From Cytidiella melzeri (taxonomy: Eukaryota > Basidiomycota > Agaricomycetes > Polyporales > Irpicaceae): a stretch of DNA of 64,000 nt. This document shows positions 1 to 12,214 of this stretch, piece by piece. Where the stretch lies: the NCBI GenBank assembly GCA_022592445.1, contig JABYQR010000037.1, positions 1 through 64,000 of the forward strand, in the 5' to 3' direction. A program made the translations under genes and the position numbers. The stretch's first letter is position 1, and every line of letters starts with the position of its first letter. Below the pieces are notes generated by a model. That model ran no database searches. It was not told where the DNA came from and saw only the letters and a program-made list of their open reading frames with translations.

Positions 1-1311
1 AGGTATGAGGATGGTGGGTACAAGGGACTTTATATGGCTTGTGGTCAGGCTATGTTGATGCAACAAGCAGTGCTTCCATGACCTAGGAACATGGTGAAAC
101 TGTTTCTGGTTTGCTCCTGAGGCAATGATCAGTGTTATGTTACTACCAAACGTGTCAGGGAACAGCCTTGATACCACCACCACATCAACTGCAGCATCAT
201 GTTTGAGTAGTTCTCACATGTAAAGGAGTGGGTCTCATCACTTGCATCACTGGGTACGCAAGGCAAAGTTTCTTGTACCACAAGCAAACATGCTGCGTCT
301 GCAAAGCAACCACACAACACAAGGAGATTGATTTCTTGCTGCATCATGAGTATTGCTAATTCCTGAAGGCATTCCGCAACAGGGGAAATTCAGAAAAAAA
401 ATGTGGAAGATGCAACACCGCCACCAAGGCTGTTGAAACAAGACATAGCACTGTTGATGCCTCTGTTGTTTCCTTGTAAGAGGTCTGAACCAATGGTCAC
501 AGCCACGAGATGTCTCGAATTTCCGTTATAGTACCGGGATCACAGCTTTTCGATTGGCTCCTTTCAAACACATTTGCTCGTCTGTAATATACACTACTGG
601 ATGCTGGTTGCGGTTGTGGGGACCTTCGAATGGTTTGTGAGAGTGCCTGCCTCTTCCAGGCACTCGAAACAAAGAAGTATCCACGCAGAGTTTGAGCTCG
701 CGGGTGTGGCGCCTATTTGAGCGGTATTCAGAGCGCCTGTTGGTATGATGGTTTCGGTTTCGTGTGCACTGTTTGATAGTTCCTGCTTGCTCACACTCTG
801 CTGCTGGGCATGCTCTCTGTGGCCGTCGTCTCGAGGCTGATTTGTTATGTGACTGTCCATGCACATTTGTCAAGGCGTAAAATGGACAGCGATGGCAACT
901 CCGAAGAGCAAGGAGAGCTCTTTGTCGATGAGACTCCGGGGGAACTCCCAACAGCTGGTATGTTTTGGGGGCTGATGGCTGTCTCATCTGGAATGCTCTG
1001 CTCGCCGGAGGACCTTGGTGCTGCTGTGCGTTGCTAGCAAACAAAACACAAACAGAATTAAAATGAAAAAAATAAAACATGGCCTAACCCAGGACTGGAA
1101 TAATACAATCAAGGCAAGTCATCAATCAGACGTTATCATTCCCTCGCAGCGTATGGTTCTCCTCTCATCGCTCCCACCCTCACATCTCTACCGATTCTCC
1201 CATTCCAAACCGACACCACACCCGACTAGACATTCCGCCCTTGTCAGACACTCCCTCCCCACCGTCCGTCCCCCGTCCCCCTCCTCCTGCTCCCCCAAGG
1301 CCACTCTCACA
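1..1311. other. No gene recognised
   Basis: Open frames exist on both strands but none gives a protein I recognise, and none shows a convincing exon-intron pattern. A pyrimidine-rich stretch at about 1220-1310 leads into the permease remnant that follows. The first 500 bases are less GC-rich than the genes at 5-8 kb and could be old transposon sequence, but no terminal repeat is visible. Confidence 0.4.
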
Positions 1312-1351
1312 ATGGCCACCGTGGTCGAGTGCCAGTCCCCCTCTTACGACA

Positions 1352-2206
1352 ATGAAAAGGACACGAGCCCTCGAAAAGGGCTCTCCCCGCCCCGACGTCT
1401 ACGTCGCCAAAGCGGACGACCGTTACCACTTCGACGCCCACGAGCTCGACCGCGTCCAGAGAAAGCTGAAGCAGAGGCATGTACAGACGATTGCCCTGCG
1501 TAGTGCTTCCCTTGTCCTTCCTCGTCTTACATATTCACCCAAACGAACAAAAATTAGGTCGCAGGCACAATCGGGACAGGTCTCTTCCTCGGTTCTGGTT
1601 CCGCCTTGTCTGGCGCAGGTCCTCTCGGAGCCCTCATTGCCTACGCCGTAGTCGGCTCCGTCGCCTACTCCGCCCTTTGCGCCATCGGCGAAATGACTTC
1701 TCACGCCCCCATATCCGGCACCTTTCTTCATTTTGCTGCCCGTTGGGTAGACCCCGCCCTTGGTTTTGCGCTCGGGTGAGCATTTTTTCCGTGATAAGCA
1801 CTTCCAGGATACTCAATTACAGTCTAGATGGGACTATTGGTATTCCAACGCCATCTCTACCCCGGTTGAAATCACCGCTGCCACCATTTACCTCGTTCTG
1901 GCATTCAGTCTCATCCTATTGCCTGTCAGATCCCCACAGCGGAAACATCAAGCAGTATACACCGCAGTGTCTGCATTTTCGTTCGTTTGCCGAGTCTTTC
2001 TTCTCCAGGAGAATATGTGGGGTACCTTCCAGCGTAAACACGTACTTTCTTCTCGTCGTCGTAAAAACTCTGCCGGCCCCTCCGAGATCCATCTTGTCGT
2101 TCCCATTTACAAGCTGTCTGCTCTGGCGCAACTCCACCAAATTTTCCTCCCACCTCCTCAACAAAGAAAGACTGCAGAGCCTGTGACACTTGACGCACAT
2201 ACATAG
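1352..2206 (+). pseudogene. Amino acid permease (yeast-type AAT family), 5' remnant
   Basis: The reading that starts at 1352 gives a typical permease N-terminus, with HELDRVQRKLKQRHVQTIAL just before the first membrane helix. A second exon from about 1558 reads VAGTIGTGLFLGSG and continues through helices 1 and 2 to about 1775. A third from about 1829 reads WDYWYSNAISTPVEITAATI, the conserved segment before helix 4. After about 1900 the family pattern dissolves in all frames and no further helices are found, so only the first quarter of a protein of about 550 residues remains. The first splice is imperfect: the good donor after 1498 and the acceptor at 1557 do not keep frame, though an alternative acceptor six bases later would. 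Intact members import amino acids across the plasma membrane. I am confident of the family and fairly sure it is a dead fragment. Confidence 0.75.
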
Positions 2207-2355
2207 TGACGGGCATCGGCGACGTCACGCGACGTGGACCAGACTACAATGCAAAACACTATATGCGAGATGACGCTCTTCCGTGTGGCCAGAACTGCAC
2301 TTAGACTAACAGCTGTATTACATGCCCTGAAATGTCAATAGGCTTGTCATTTCTC

Positions 2356-3195
2356 TCATTGCCACTTCAGCTCGATCACAACCTTCTCCCCGCTAATCTT
2401 GTTGTTCCCCAGCAGGTACAGGGCGGTATCAACGCGCTTCAGCAGTGGCCCTTCCGATGCCTGGAACAAGCGTATAGGATTCGGGTGTATAGAGCTGCTC
2501 TCCAAAAGCTGCGGCAAGATTTTTGCCATAAATGTGGCTGCCACAGGATCCTAGCGACAAAGAAATCGGCACGCGCCATAGCACAATATGCAAACATTCT
2601 CACCTCCTGCAACTTGAATGTGTATATGGGCACGATCGTCGCCTCACCTACCACCTGCTGCAACTACGGCTCGACCACTGTACTCATGTCATCATCCGCA
2701 TTGTTCGTCACGGCCGCTCCCTTCTTGATCGGTATCTAACACCGCGAGACGGGTGTCCTTTCCTTGGACGCCGCTGTACGCCTCTATGCTGGGTTCTCTG
2801 CGATTGTGTCTATGACGACGGTCATTTTTGCCCCTCTGGAGGTCTGGAGGATATCTCGGGCGAGATGAGGAGAGCGGTATGCGTGGCGCCGAGTTCGCGG
2901 AGGTATGCGTGGTGGCGAGGCGAGGCGGTTGCGTAAATCTGGGTGTATCCCGCGAGTTTGAGAATCTGAACGGTGTATTGTCCGGAAGACGCGCCTGCCC
3001 CATATACTAGGATGGGTTGACGTGCGTTCGGCGATAGGTGTACAGAGGCCTCACTGTGCTGCAGGTGAGTAAGGATAGTCGTCCAAATGCACAATCACTG
3101 CGCAACAAATGCGCCAACTGAGTCCCGTCCTTGAGCGGGAATCGGGATATGTTTTAGTTAGTCAGCAATAGTCTCCCCGAGGCAGAGTAGACGGT
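2356..3195 (-). pseudogene. Zinc-binding-type (MDR/ToxD-like) oxidoreductase remnant
   Basis: On the minus strand the cofactor-binding core reads PILVYGAGASSGQYTVQILK at about 3025-2965, followed by LAGYTQIYATASPRHHAYL and ELGATH, as in medium-chain enoyl reductases of the ToxD/trans-enoyl-reductase type. The C-terminus is also clear (LPQLLESSSIHPNPIRLFQ, then GNNKISGEKVVIEL, stop at 2356). An intact 53-nt intron lies at about 2602-2550. Between core and C-terminus the frame is lost: one frame ends soon after VVIDTIAENPA, and another, ending VVEP, has an in-frame stop at about 2660. The N-terminal catalytic domain is not recognisable upstream of 3095, apart from weak coding up to about 3195. 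The gene is therefore broken and truncated. Intact relatives are NADPH-dependent reductases, often near metabolite genes; nothing here shows such a cluster. Confidence 0.7.
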
Positions 3196-4886
3196 GTTCA
3201 AAAAAACAGATCAAACTCTTCGTGCTCAGGATCTCTTGTCTGAGTCAGCAAAAGCGTCTTTCCATTGGATATTCACAAAAGCAACAGGTGGGTCCCGATG
3301 TTGAGCTCAGCTGGAAGAACACCAGAGACGTCGGCACTCGAGAGTAGGACTGTCAGTGAATTGATAGTTTGCCAAGGGTTGTGCAAGTCCGCTACTTTTA
3401 TAAGTATTCGTAACGCAGACATTTCTAGTGAGTACATATAGCGTCATTGCGTAGTAATCTCTGAGGTTCTGACACGTTGTGTCCATTAGGTATTTACGCG
3501 TGCTCTCCGATTGGTCCTGCAGAGCCGGCGTTTCTTAGCGCCTTGCGCCACAAAGTTCTTGCACGAACTTCTTTCACTTCCCAATTTTACATCTCACAAT
3601 CCCCAATCTTATGCCTAAGTCCCTCTTTTGTGACAACACCGTTATTTTCATGCGTGTACACAAAGACCAGCCCAACCACGATTGCCCATACCAGAACATC
3701 CCACCCCCAGTAAAACCAACATAGGGTCTGCAAGTCCTTCCCTTCAAGCCATGTACAAATAAAACGCAGCGTTTGCCATGGGGCAAAACCCTACGGCGGA
3801 CGGTAATTGAATTTTTGATAATAAAAGAGACTTGACCTGATTCTATCTTTCATTCAGGCTTTCACACGCGTTCGCCGTATTGAGATCCTCCTGCTATGCA
3901 AACTCTGTGTCTTGAGTCGATTTCAAGCCGTCTGCAGCTTCACTGAGCGATTGTGAAGGAGTTCTGAGTTTCGCGGACCTTACTAAAAGCGTGTTGGAGA
4001 ACAGTGGCGCGAGCAACGACAAGGGACGGCTAAAGGACAAGAGCTCGACTCCACGCTGACCGAAAGGAGCCATGAAAAAGGCAATAAGTATACTTTGAAC
4101 ACTTCCACAGGTGCGTGAACTTGCAGCATCTAATCGCGGATGCACAATCATGGTATACAACCTGCGTACAGCTCTCTGACTTGGCGAGAGGCGAGAGGCG
4201 AATCGAAGACTTTGTTAGAAGATCATATAGAAGGCCTCTTTCTGCCGCATCATGTATGTACTTGGACATCGTACAGCAACCCCTTTATACAATGATATCT
4301 GCTTTCTATGTCACACACAGTATTCGTGATTCGTGAGAAGTTTCGTCGCTTTCCATTACGCGAGACGGGGCAGAATAAACTTGAATATGCTGCGTCGCAC
4401 GGTTGGGTCGCTTTGAGTAGAAAGGATGTCATGCGGTATAATCCATCGACAACAAGGAACTTCGGTAACGTACACCCAAGAGGAAATTTGGCTTTCCGAT
4501 TCTTGGGAATCACAGCTTTATCACCTCAGGCCTGTTGTACGGGGACAATGTCTCGCGACGCCATCGAACTCATGGCGGCCACGCGGACTCGGATACAGCC
4601 TCTGGCCAGTGGCCTCGAGTATAGATCGTTCCAGTGCTAGGCTCTTGTGCGAAACTGATAGACGTAGGATGACAAGAGGCAAGGATATCCATCAGGTAAA
4701 TGTGGGTGTACAGCTGGGTGTCAGTACTACGTCGAGGGGAGCGGCTGCTACAGAACACGCCCCAGCCAGAGAAGAGTTTGGAATACAATGGCTATGATGA
4801 TACCGCCTCATGACATTACCTATTGTTTTGTATGACTCAGTGGCCCAGATGGCCTTTGTCTCACAGCCAAAGGAAACGGCTGGTGG
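3196..4886. other. Intergenic, no gene recognised
   Basis: About 1.7 kb with only short, unrelated frames on both strands. I see no domain, no consistent introns and no terminal repeats. It could hold further decayed gene sequence. Confidence 0.35.
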
Positions 4887-4964
4887 TTCCTAAATAGGCA
4901 GTAGACACGGCGATCACTGATGCCGATCACGTTCTCTCCGGCATGACTTCCTAACTAGGCAGTA
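4887..4964. repeat. Direct repeat in the kinase promoter
   Basis: A 17-bp unit occurs twice with one mismatch, TTCCTAAATAGGCAGTA at 4887-4903 and TTCCTAACTAGGCAGTA at 4948-4964, 61 bp apart and about 115-190 bp upstream of the kinase start. It could be a paired factor-binding site or a relic of a local duplication. Confidence 0.6.
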
Positions 4965-5006
4965 ACTGAGTTTGAAGTTGAACCGCCACTCAGCCAACCC
5001 GTGGTC

Positions 5007-5013
5007 TATATAA
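5007..5013 (+). promoter_or_regulatory. Putative TATA box of the FunK1 gene
   Basis: TATATAA lies 65 bases upstream of the ATG at 5078 and is followed by a pyrimidine-rich stretch (5038-5058) typical of fungal transcription starts. The spacing fits a short leader. Assigned from position only. Confidence 0.5.
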
Positions 5014-5077
5014 ACACGACCTGATACGCGTAAGTCTTTCGTTCCCCCCTTTCCCTCACCGCACAACCTTGCTCACC

Positions 5078-7894
5078 ATGTCCACTCTCGATCCCCACTG
5101 CACCCCGATCAAATATGGCATCGCAGCCAACGAGACATACCGACAAACGCGCCTCACCCGTTCTCAGAAACAGAAACAGCACGCAACCGACATGCTTGGA
5201 AGATGGATTGGGCCGTTTGAGCCAATGCAGTTCCTGACGGAGCTCATGAAGATTACACCAGAGGACTTAGCGAAGATACCTGACAAAGTCAAGTTCGTCC
5301 TTCCTCGCGGCGTCAATGACAAAGATCCTCTAGAGAAGTTTTTGTACACTGCCTTCGTAAGTCTCTCTATCAGCTAGCCGTCTGAACGCGCTAACATGCG
5401 GCAACTCTAGGCCAAGACCATCGACCAACACGGTCTTTCCCCGAACATGCAGTTCTTCATCTCCGCCGACACCCCGAATGACGTGGCTTACAAACCAGAC
5501 GCAGGCCTCCGAGAAATTCATCGCGTTCCGCCAACGACTCCAAAGAAGCTCCGCTACAAGACGCGATCAGTTACTGGCGCATCGGCTGAGGCCCCGAAAC
5601 CGACACCTAGTGCCCCGCGAGATTTCGACTGGTTCCACGCCTCGCTGATGGTCGAGTTCAAGAGGCATACGTCCGACGATCCGTTCCACACTACAGAGTA
5701 TATACTCAAGTCGGAGAATCATCCCAAGAAGGATGTCAAGATCCCCATCGCGTTTGAGAAGGACAGCCAGGCGGCTAGGGAGACTCGAGGGCAGCTCATA
5801 ATCTACGCCACCGAGATGTTCGCGCACCAGCAGCGAACGCATCTGTTCCAGCTGCTAGTTTGTGGGGAAGATGCTCGATTCATTTTCTGGGACCACGCCG
5901 GAGCGATCGTGAGCGAGTCGTTCAACTACATCAAGCAGCCCTCCCTTCTGGCACAGTTCTTTTGGCGCCACAACCACATGTCGGACGAGGCCAAAGGATG
6001 GGATCCGACTGCTCGGTTGGCTGACAAGACAGACGAGAACGTGTTTAGGGAGGCGATCGACACGTTCAGGAAGAAAGAGCGCCGCAAGCTGCCCAAGATC
6101 GAGGACACGTTCAGCGGCAACTATCCTGTCTATGAGATGTCGGTGGAGGACGAGGAACGGAACATGAAGTTGTTGGTCAGGCGTCCCGTCTTCAAGTCCA
6201 CGTCAGCTGTCGGTCGGGCCACGCGCGGGTACGTCGCTGTCTCCCAAGAGCAAGACCACGCCGTGTTGTTCTTGAAGGACACGTGGCGTGTCAACCACCA
6301 CCTTCTGCTGACCGAGACCGAGGTCTACAAGCTCTTGGAGAAGTACGGTGTGCCGCATGTGCCTCGGTTGATTTGTGGAGGTGACGTGAAGGGCAGTGAT
6401 GGGAAGGCACAGACGACAAGATCTGAGGCATGGACGACCTACCAGAAGCTTCCTGTTGGATATTCAATATTGCGTGTTCACACTCATCACCGAATTGTGC
6501 AACGGGTCGCATACCCCATAGAGTCAGCCGATAACTCGAAGGAGTACGTGACCGCGTTTTGCGATGTCGTCACAGGTGAGTTCATCGTTTCGAACGCTTT
6601 GTGCTTCATCTGGAGGCTAATTTGTGCTGTTAGTGATTGAGTCTGCGCATGAAACTCGATCCAAGATTCTTCATCGAGACATCAGCTTGGGGAACGTCAT
6701 GTTGGAGGACGGACTGGACGAGCACGGGGTACCTAGAGCACTAGGACTGCTATGCGATTGGGATCATGCCAACGCTGTGGCAGCGATTCCTGGCCAGGAA
6801 TACAAGAACCAAAATTATCGCAGCGTGAGTAGGGTCTCCATAGTTGCGTACGTCGTACTGAATGATCACTCTATCAGGGTACCTGGGCATTCATGTCCAT
6901 TGGCATGTTGCAGAACCCGAAGAAGCCTCAAGAAATCCTGGACGATCTCGAAGCGATGTTCTGGTCGATGCTTTACGGCGCCTTACACCGTTTCGATCAT
7001 ATCGGCGAGAGATTTGACATGTCGACCTTTACGGAATCGCGCTATAAGATCTTTGGTGATGGTACGAGCGTAGTCGTCGGTGGAGACCTTAAGAGCGCAT
7101 TTTTGGCCAACTCAGCCAAGCTGCCCAATTTCAAATGCAAACCCTTCAATCGCCTAATCAGCGCTCTTGCAGGCGCCCTTTCACGCTACTACTCGGCGAT
7201 ATCTGAAGTCGTTCGTGCCGAAAAAAACGCGCTTGCAGCTGATGACACGGAATTGGATCTCGATGACGAGGTTATAGCTGCACGCAAAGCCCTTCATGAC
7301 CATCACGAGCAGGTCAGCAGCCCTTCTTTCTGGCGCGAGGAGATGGCGAAAGCACTAGCCAAAAATAACTGGATCGACGATGCTCTAGAAGAAAGCCCTT
7401 ATCCTGTTCAGAACGAGGATGCCGAGACTCATCGATTCGAAGAGTACCAGCGAAGTACCCTCTCGGTCAGCAAGGATCTGGACAACGCTGCCAGAAAGAC
7501 TCCTGAGAGGCAACAGCAGTCTGGACCAATGAACCGTGATATGTGGCCTCCAGCTCCGGCTCCAGCTCTGCTTCCTCGACCACGAACCGACACGCCTTCC
7601 CTTTCCTGGACCGATGACCCCTTCACCGCGGACTCTCGACCCTCCACATCTATGTCGAAGCGGAGCCGAGACGAATTTGAAGCTGGAGCCTCGAATCCTG
7701 AAGGGTACGGTCAGACCAAGAAGTTCAAGTCGATGCCGCATCGTTTGTTTGGCCCTCCAATCCCCCTGACCTTCGACGGTGCGACAGACAGCCAGCCGAC
7801 CGTTGACGAACAAGAGGAGGAGGAGGAGGAGGAGACGAACAAGAGGGTCACCCGCAGTAAGGGGAAGAGGGCGTTCAGAAGCGGAAAGTCGTAG
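5078..7894 (+). CDS. FunK1-type fungal protein kinase
   Basis: Four exons (5078-5356, 5411-6575, 6634-6824, 6878-7894) with phase-consistent GT..AG introns of 53-58 nt encode 883 residues. The catalytic loop reads ILHRDISLGNVML (HRD at about 495-497, metal-binding Asn about 502). The DFG-equivalent is CDWDHA (Asp about 523), the DWD form typical of FunK1 kinases. A likely ATP-site lysine lies in LFLKDTWR, near residue 381. The roughly 300 residues before the kinase core match the long N-terminal part of the family. The C-terminal 200 residues are polar and disordered, with a Glu run near 7815-7834 and a basic tail (KGKRAFRSGK). FunK1 kinases are greatly expanded in mushrooms and their substrates are largely unknown. 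All catalytic landmarks are present, so the gene looks functional. The next in-frame ATG is far inside the conserved region, supporting 5078 as start. Confidence 0.93.
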
Positions 7895-8594
7895 GCTTCT
7901 CGCGGCATACTTAGAGGGGTAGAAGGGTTGCATAATGGACTTTGCTGTGTTCGTATTGTATTTGCTACTCGATATCTCTTCATTATATATATTCGCATTG
8001 CACGCTCCCGTGTGGCAATTGTACATTGATTCTGTGCCATGCGTGTAGAAAGACAGCCATTGTGAGTGAACATGAGTGCTGGATATGGCTTGCCGCAAGA
8101 AACGCGCGGTCGCATTCCGCGATCTTGAAGATACTGGAAGTTAGGGAAGTCTATGTTGACTACAGCTGCAGGGCCTGACTGTGGATTGAACCTGACGGGG
8201 TCTCAGGTTTTACACTAAGAACCCATACCGCTGACTCCTAGGAGGCATAATCGTCGAGTAACGCAGAACTCACCCTTCATCACGGCTTCATTGGTGGCCT
8301 TTGCTAGACCGCTCCGCGTATCACTGGGACCCACGCGTTCTGGAGCTTTCCACGCGTGGTCACAATTACCCTGGTAGTCCAATTCCATACAATTGCTGAA
8401 ACGTAAATCGAGATGCATATTGCGCATAAAGAGAACAAGGAGGCGAGAGCAAACAAACTATAAGAGGCATAACATAGAGATACGGCATTCGGGTACACCT
8501 GTGCAACAACGTGAGCGAGCAGGAACATGTCGAGATCAAATCGCGAGAACGTACTGAGCTTTCCGTGAGACATCTCGGCGTCCGTTGGATCATC
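7895..8594. other. Intergenic after the kinase gene
   Basis: The first 100 bases are AT-rich and probably hold the kinase 3' UTR (TATATATATTC near 7984). No gene or repeat is recognised in the rest. Confidence 0.4.
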
Positions 8595-9116
8595 CTAATT
8601 TCCCAACAATCTATCGAACAACTCACCATCAAGATGGTGGTCCCGTTCTGTGCACATTAACCAAGGCAGCAAACTTAACCACTCGAAAGTAGTGATGGTC
8701 TTCTGGGTGTCATCAAAGCCGTTGTTGGTTGCTGACGTCAACGTCGGACGTTCTGACCACTGGGGCCAGACGTCGTTCATGTGTTTCCAGTGCAAGTTCT
8801 CGAAGGCCACAGATGAGAGTTCCGCGTCGTAGCCAGCAGAAAACTTGATGTTGAAACGGCAGACAGAGTTCTGTGGTGAGCAGCGGAACGAGTGCGCGGC
8901 CACTATCCACGCTGCATCATTGAGCTGGAAGTTATTCGGCGAAAGGTAAAACTCGATGGTCAACTTTTCGAGAGAGGTGCAGGACTGAAGAGCGTTGAGA
9001 TAATGCTCGGTCGCCTCCGTGTCTGTAACATAACGTGGGACAATGAGCATTACATACATGACCCTTAAGATGTCGAGCACGTACTTTCTAACGTGTTCAC
9101 TCCGAACCGTGGGCAA
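8595..9116 (-). CDS. Hypothetical protein fragment (possible F-box-type C-terminal region)
   Basis: An uninterrupted frame of 173 codons ends at a stop at 8595. It contains LEKLTIEFYLSP, a leucine-spaced pattern like the C-terminal repeats of mushroom F-box proteins, but no F-box is present. There is no good ATG at the 5' end; the frame is preceded by CTCAG at about 9118, so it may be a terminal exon of a split gene. A further open stretch on the same strand at about 9275-9125 (EGDALVPSCLANVDTVENRI) may be an upstream exon, but no clean donor joins them. Function unknown; could be a partial gene or relic. Confidence 0.35.
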   Translation of the reverse strand: MPTVRSEHVRKYVLDILRVMYVMLIVPRYVTDTEATEHYLNALQSCTSLEKLTIEFYLSPNNFQLNDAAWIVAAHSFRCSPQNSVCRFNIKFSAGYDAELSSVAFENLHWKHMNDVWPQWSERPTLTSATNNGFDDTQKTITTFEWLSLLPWLMCTERDHHLDGELFDRLLGN

Positions 9117-10055
9117 TCTGAGCTATAAGGATCGTTTCAAAGCGTTTCGTTCGCCAGTGCCTGCAGACAGAAAGTTGTGAGCATCCAGGGGGAACCACCC
9201 GGCAGTGAGGATTCTATTTTCTACAGTATCGACGTTCGCCAAACAGCTTGGTACCAGCGCATCGCCCTCGAATTGCTCAACTGAATACAACGCAGGTGAT
9301 TTACTTGTGTTGCAAGGAATCGCCAGGCAGCATGAGACGTTTCTTTTGTAGGGTTACGAGCGGCTCGATCTAAAGTACGCGAAGCGTGCCGAGAGAAGTA
9401 CGGTACGCTAGATACTGTAGGAATCGATATAAGATGAATACAGCTTACCTCAGTTAGCCTCGAACGTATAGTGAGGAAACTGAGGAACAGCCGTACGATG
9501 CGCGAGCGCGTTAGGCAATGATTATGTAATCTATGAACTGTATAGTGCTCGCGCGTGAGTCCGTAAAAGAAAAGTAAGAAAGATCGTTACGTTCATGCCC
9601 GATGAACTAAGAAAATTACAACAGTTTTGCCGTGCCACGAAGAACGCGTCTTCGTCGTGCATAGCGCGATGCAGCGGTGCGGCACTTTCATGTTCTTAAA
9701 CGCAGTTGAGGTTTTGATACACCCGTTTCTGGAAAGTCAGCTGTTCTAGCTGCGTATGACTGTGCTGACGGTACTGGTCTAGTCGATTATCGCACAAAAT
9801 TTCTAATGCCAGAGAACACTGCGAGCGTTCTGGAGCTCGACAGAGTGTACTCTGGTGTGAGCTGGTACACGAGGCATTTTGAAAACTGCAACTATGTCCA
9901 GCTGCAGAATGCCGTAACTTTCATCCAGGGGACCCTTTTCATGTTACAGAACAATGGGTGAAGCATCGCGCACATGTAAGTGGCATACTTATTTCCACGT
10001 GTGTGACTTTGTGAACATGTAGCCACTGCATACAGCTCTTTGACCACCACCCACC
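9117..10055. other. Intergenic, nothing assigned
   Basis: Apart from the possible upstream exon noted at 9275-9125, I see no coding pattern, RNA gene or terminal repeats. Confidence 0.35.
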
Positions 10056-12214
10056 ATGACCGAGGACCTCGACTATCCACATTCCTTGCAAATCGACGCC
10101 TCTTTTGGTGCTGAGTATGATCCATATCCAGGAAACCGCGTCCGCCAAGCTCCGGGGCGTTCAAGTCCCAGCTGGATATCTACAGGAAACCTCCAACCTC
10201 CAGTCTTCGACACCGAGAGTCACACCAGTGAATGCGACCTCGTCTATCCCTACCGTACATCGTCTTACACGGGATTTCGATGGAGATCCTTCACGCACGC
10301 CTGTTGCACTCGGCTCACCACTCGTCATGCCAGGTGCGTCCCGATTCAGAGAAGCAGACCAGGTCGAGGGCACACGCTGGCCCGCGGGTCTACCTACCAC
10401 TGTATCGTATCCTGGTACACGGCCGAGCTGGATGGCAGGTCCAGGACAGGCACCTCCCATGCGCACTCATGACGGAGCTTCTTTGTTCCAGCCTGTGCAG
10501 GCATCCACACCTGCCCCATCACGGTACGGGGATCCCAGGAGTTATGTCGAAGCACCTCCTACGAGATATGGAAAGCCGTATCAGGCTTCGCGGCGATATG
10601 GCGCGACGGCAGAGAACGATACCGACTCACACAGGTTGTCGATTGAGCGTACTTATGAGCGGCAGCAGGAAGAGCAGGAATGTGAGAAGCAGCCGCGAGA
10701 AGTGGACGAGGCAGAGTTCGAGCAGGATATGATATCAAATTCAGCGTCGGAAGGAGGAGACATGTTGGAAGAGGAATTCATCCCTGTCGACGCTGGCGTC
10801 GTCGACACGCATCAGGGTATGCCAGGCATGCTAACCAAGTGAGATGCACTCGATGCAGACTAACAAAGGGAAGAAAAGGTTTGTGGGAGGGTTTATGAGC
10901 AGTCTGAGGAACTTCGCAGGTTTGGGACCGAAGGCTCCCCTTCCTGCACTTGTCATTCCTCCCACATCAAGAGGAGCGCCCGCTCGGCCGCCTTAAGGAC
11001 CACAGCCTGTCGCTGGCGACTTGGGTGTGAACCGACGGCCGCTGGCAGCTCCTCCCCCTGCCAACTCAACAACACCCCCTGCGGATCATTCACTTTCCAC
11101 AGATCGTACGTCCTCGCACGGCCCAGTCACACCTGAGCAGAGTGAACTGCCTACCATTCCTGACTTGCCTGAGGATTCTCATCTATAGAACCTGTATCGC
11201 GAACATGAACCAGCTATTGTGGCACCCGAACGTTCTCAGACACCTGAGGAAGTTTATCTACAGCCCACTACAGATTACGATGCTATGAGCGAGCCTATAG
11301 AAGATGACCTACCTGAAATCACGCTCAGCTCGCACATCAACCGGTTTGGTAAATTTATCACTGACTTTGTGCACCTACCGTGTATCTCGCCCGGAAACAT
11401 TGCAGTGCCCTACAAACCGACCGAGTCTCGCCGAGCCCGCCACACAGGTCCCAAGCCAGGCGTGTCATGGTACACAAAGGAAAATCATGAGAAGCTGGAT
11501 CTTCTTGCGACGCCTACTCAGCCAGTGCAGCGACGACAGCCTCCTACCACCGCCCGTCCTCGTCTCCAGACCACCCAGTCTCATCGGCCAGCTCAACGCC
11601 ATCCTGCGAGGCGCGCTCGAATACCACACTTTGGCAGCACTGATACCACATCGCTTGGCCCCGCCGCCTCACCCAGACGCACACGAACCCAAATCAACGC
11701 CGCGGGCCTCACACTATCTTCTTCAGGTCTACCATCCCAAGCCCTCCCATACAACTATTACTACGCCAGCCCCCAAGCACTCTATATTTACCCTTCCTCT
11801 GTTGCCTCTCCCCAAACACACGGTCGGTCAGGCTCAGATTCTCAGACTGCACCACCCATGCCCATTCCCATTCCCATGCCTATCCAAAAGCAAATGCATC
11901 CAGGTAGCAGCAGCAGCAGCAGCGGGGTTCCCGCTGGTGCGCCACAGCAGCAGGCTGTACCGATATACATGCTCGCTGCGCCTGCCCCGCTCGTCCTTCC
12001 CGCTTCGCCAAGGCAGCATCATCGCAGGCATTCACGCCGGAAACAGAACGCGCATCATCACCATGCTGGCACAGCTGCGTATCCTATGCCTGTACCGGTG
12101 CCTGTTCCGGTTATACAGCCGACTGCGGCTGGGGAGCACCGCGGGCTGGGAAGAGTACGTCTCCGACTGGGCCTGCCGCGGCTACGCGAAAGTTACCTGG
12201 TGCTGCTGCCTTGA
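10056..12214 (+). pseudogene. Broken member of a conserved mushroom hypothetical family
   Basis: Segments in order are a start reading MTEDLDYPHSLQIDASFGAE, a polar region (10105-10842), KGKKRFVGGFMSSLRNF at about 10865, TTDYDAMSEPIEDDLPEI and LSSHINRFGKFITDFVHLP at about 11260-11380, then GPKPGVSWYTKENHEKLDLL and a Pro/Ser/Gln/His-rich tail. The order GKK-FVGGF, then SRR/SWY, then Pro/Gln-rich tail is one I recall from uncharacterised Agaricomycete proteins. The frame is broken in several places. A change is needed near 10130, in-frame stops occur at about 10995 and 11187, no splice of consistent phase joins 10816 to the GKK segment, and the tail is split between two frames at about 11540-11750. 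I therefore call it a pseudogene. Unusual introns could rescue part of it. Function unknown; no catalytic domain is visible. Confidence 0.5.

Noticed and set aside
8170..8220. Possible tRNA T-arm (TTGAACC) at 8.2 kb
   Set aside because: Flanking bases do not form the T stem and no acceptor or anticodon stem is found.
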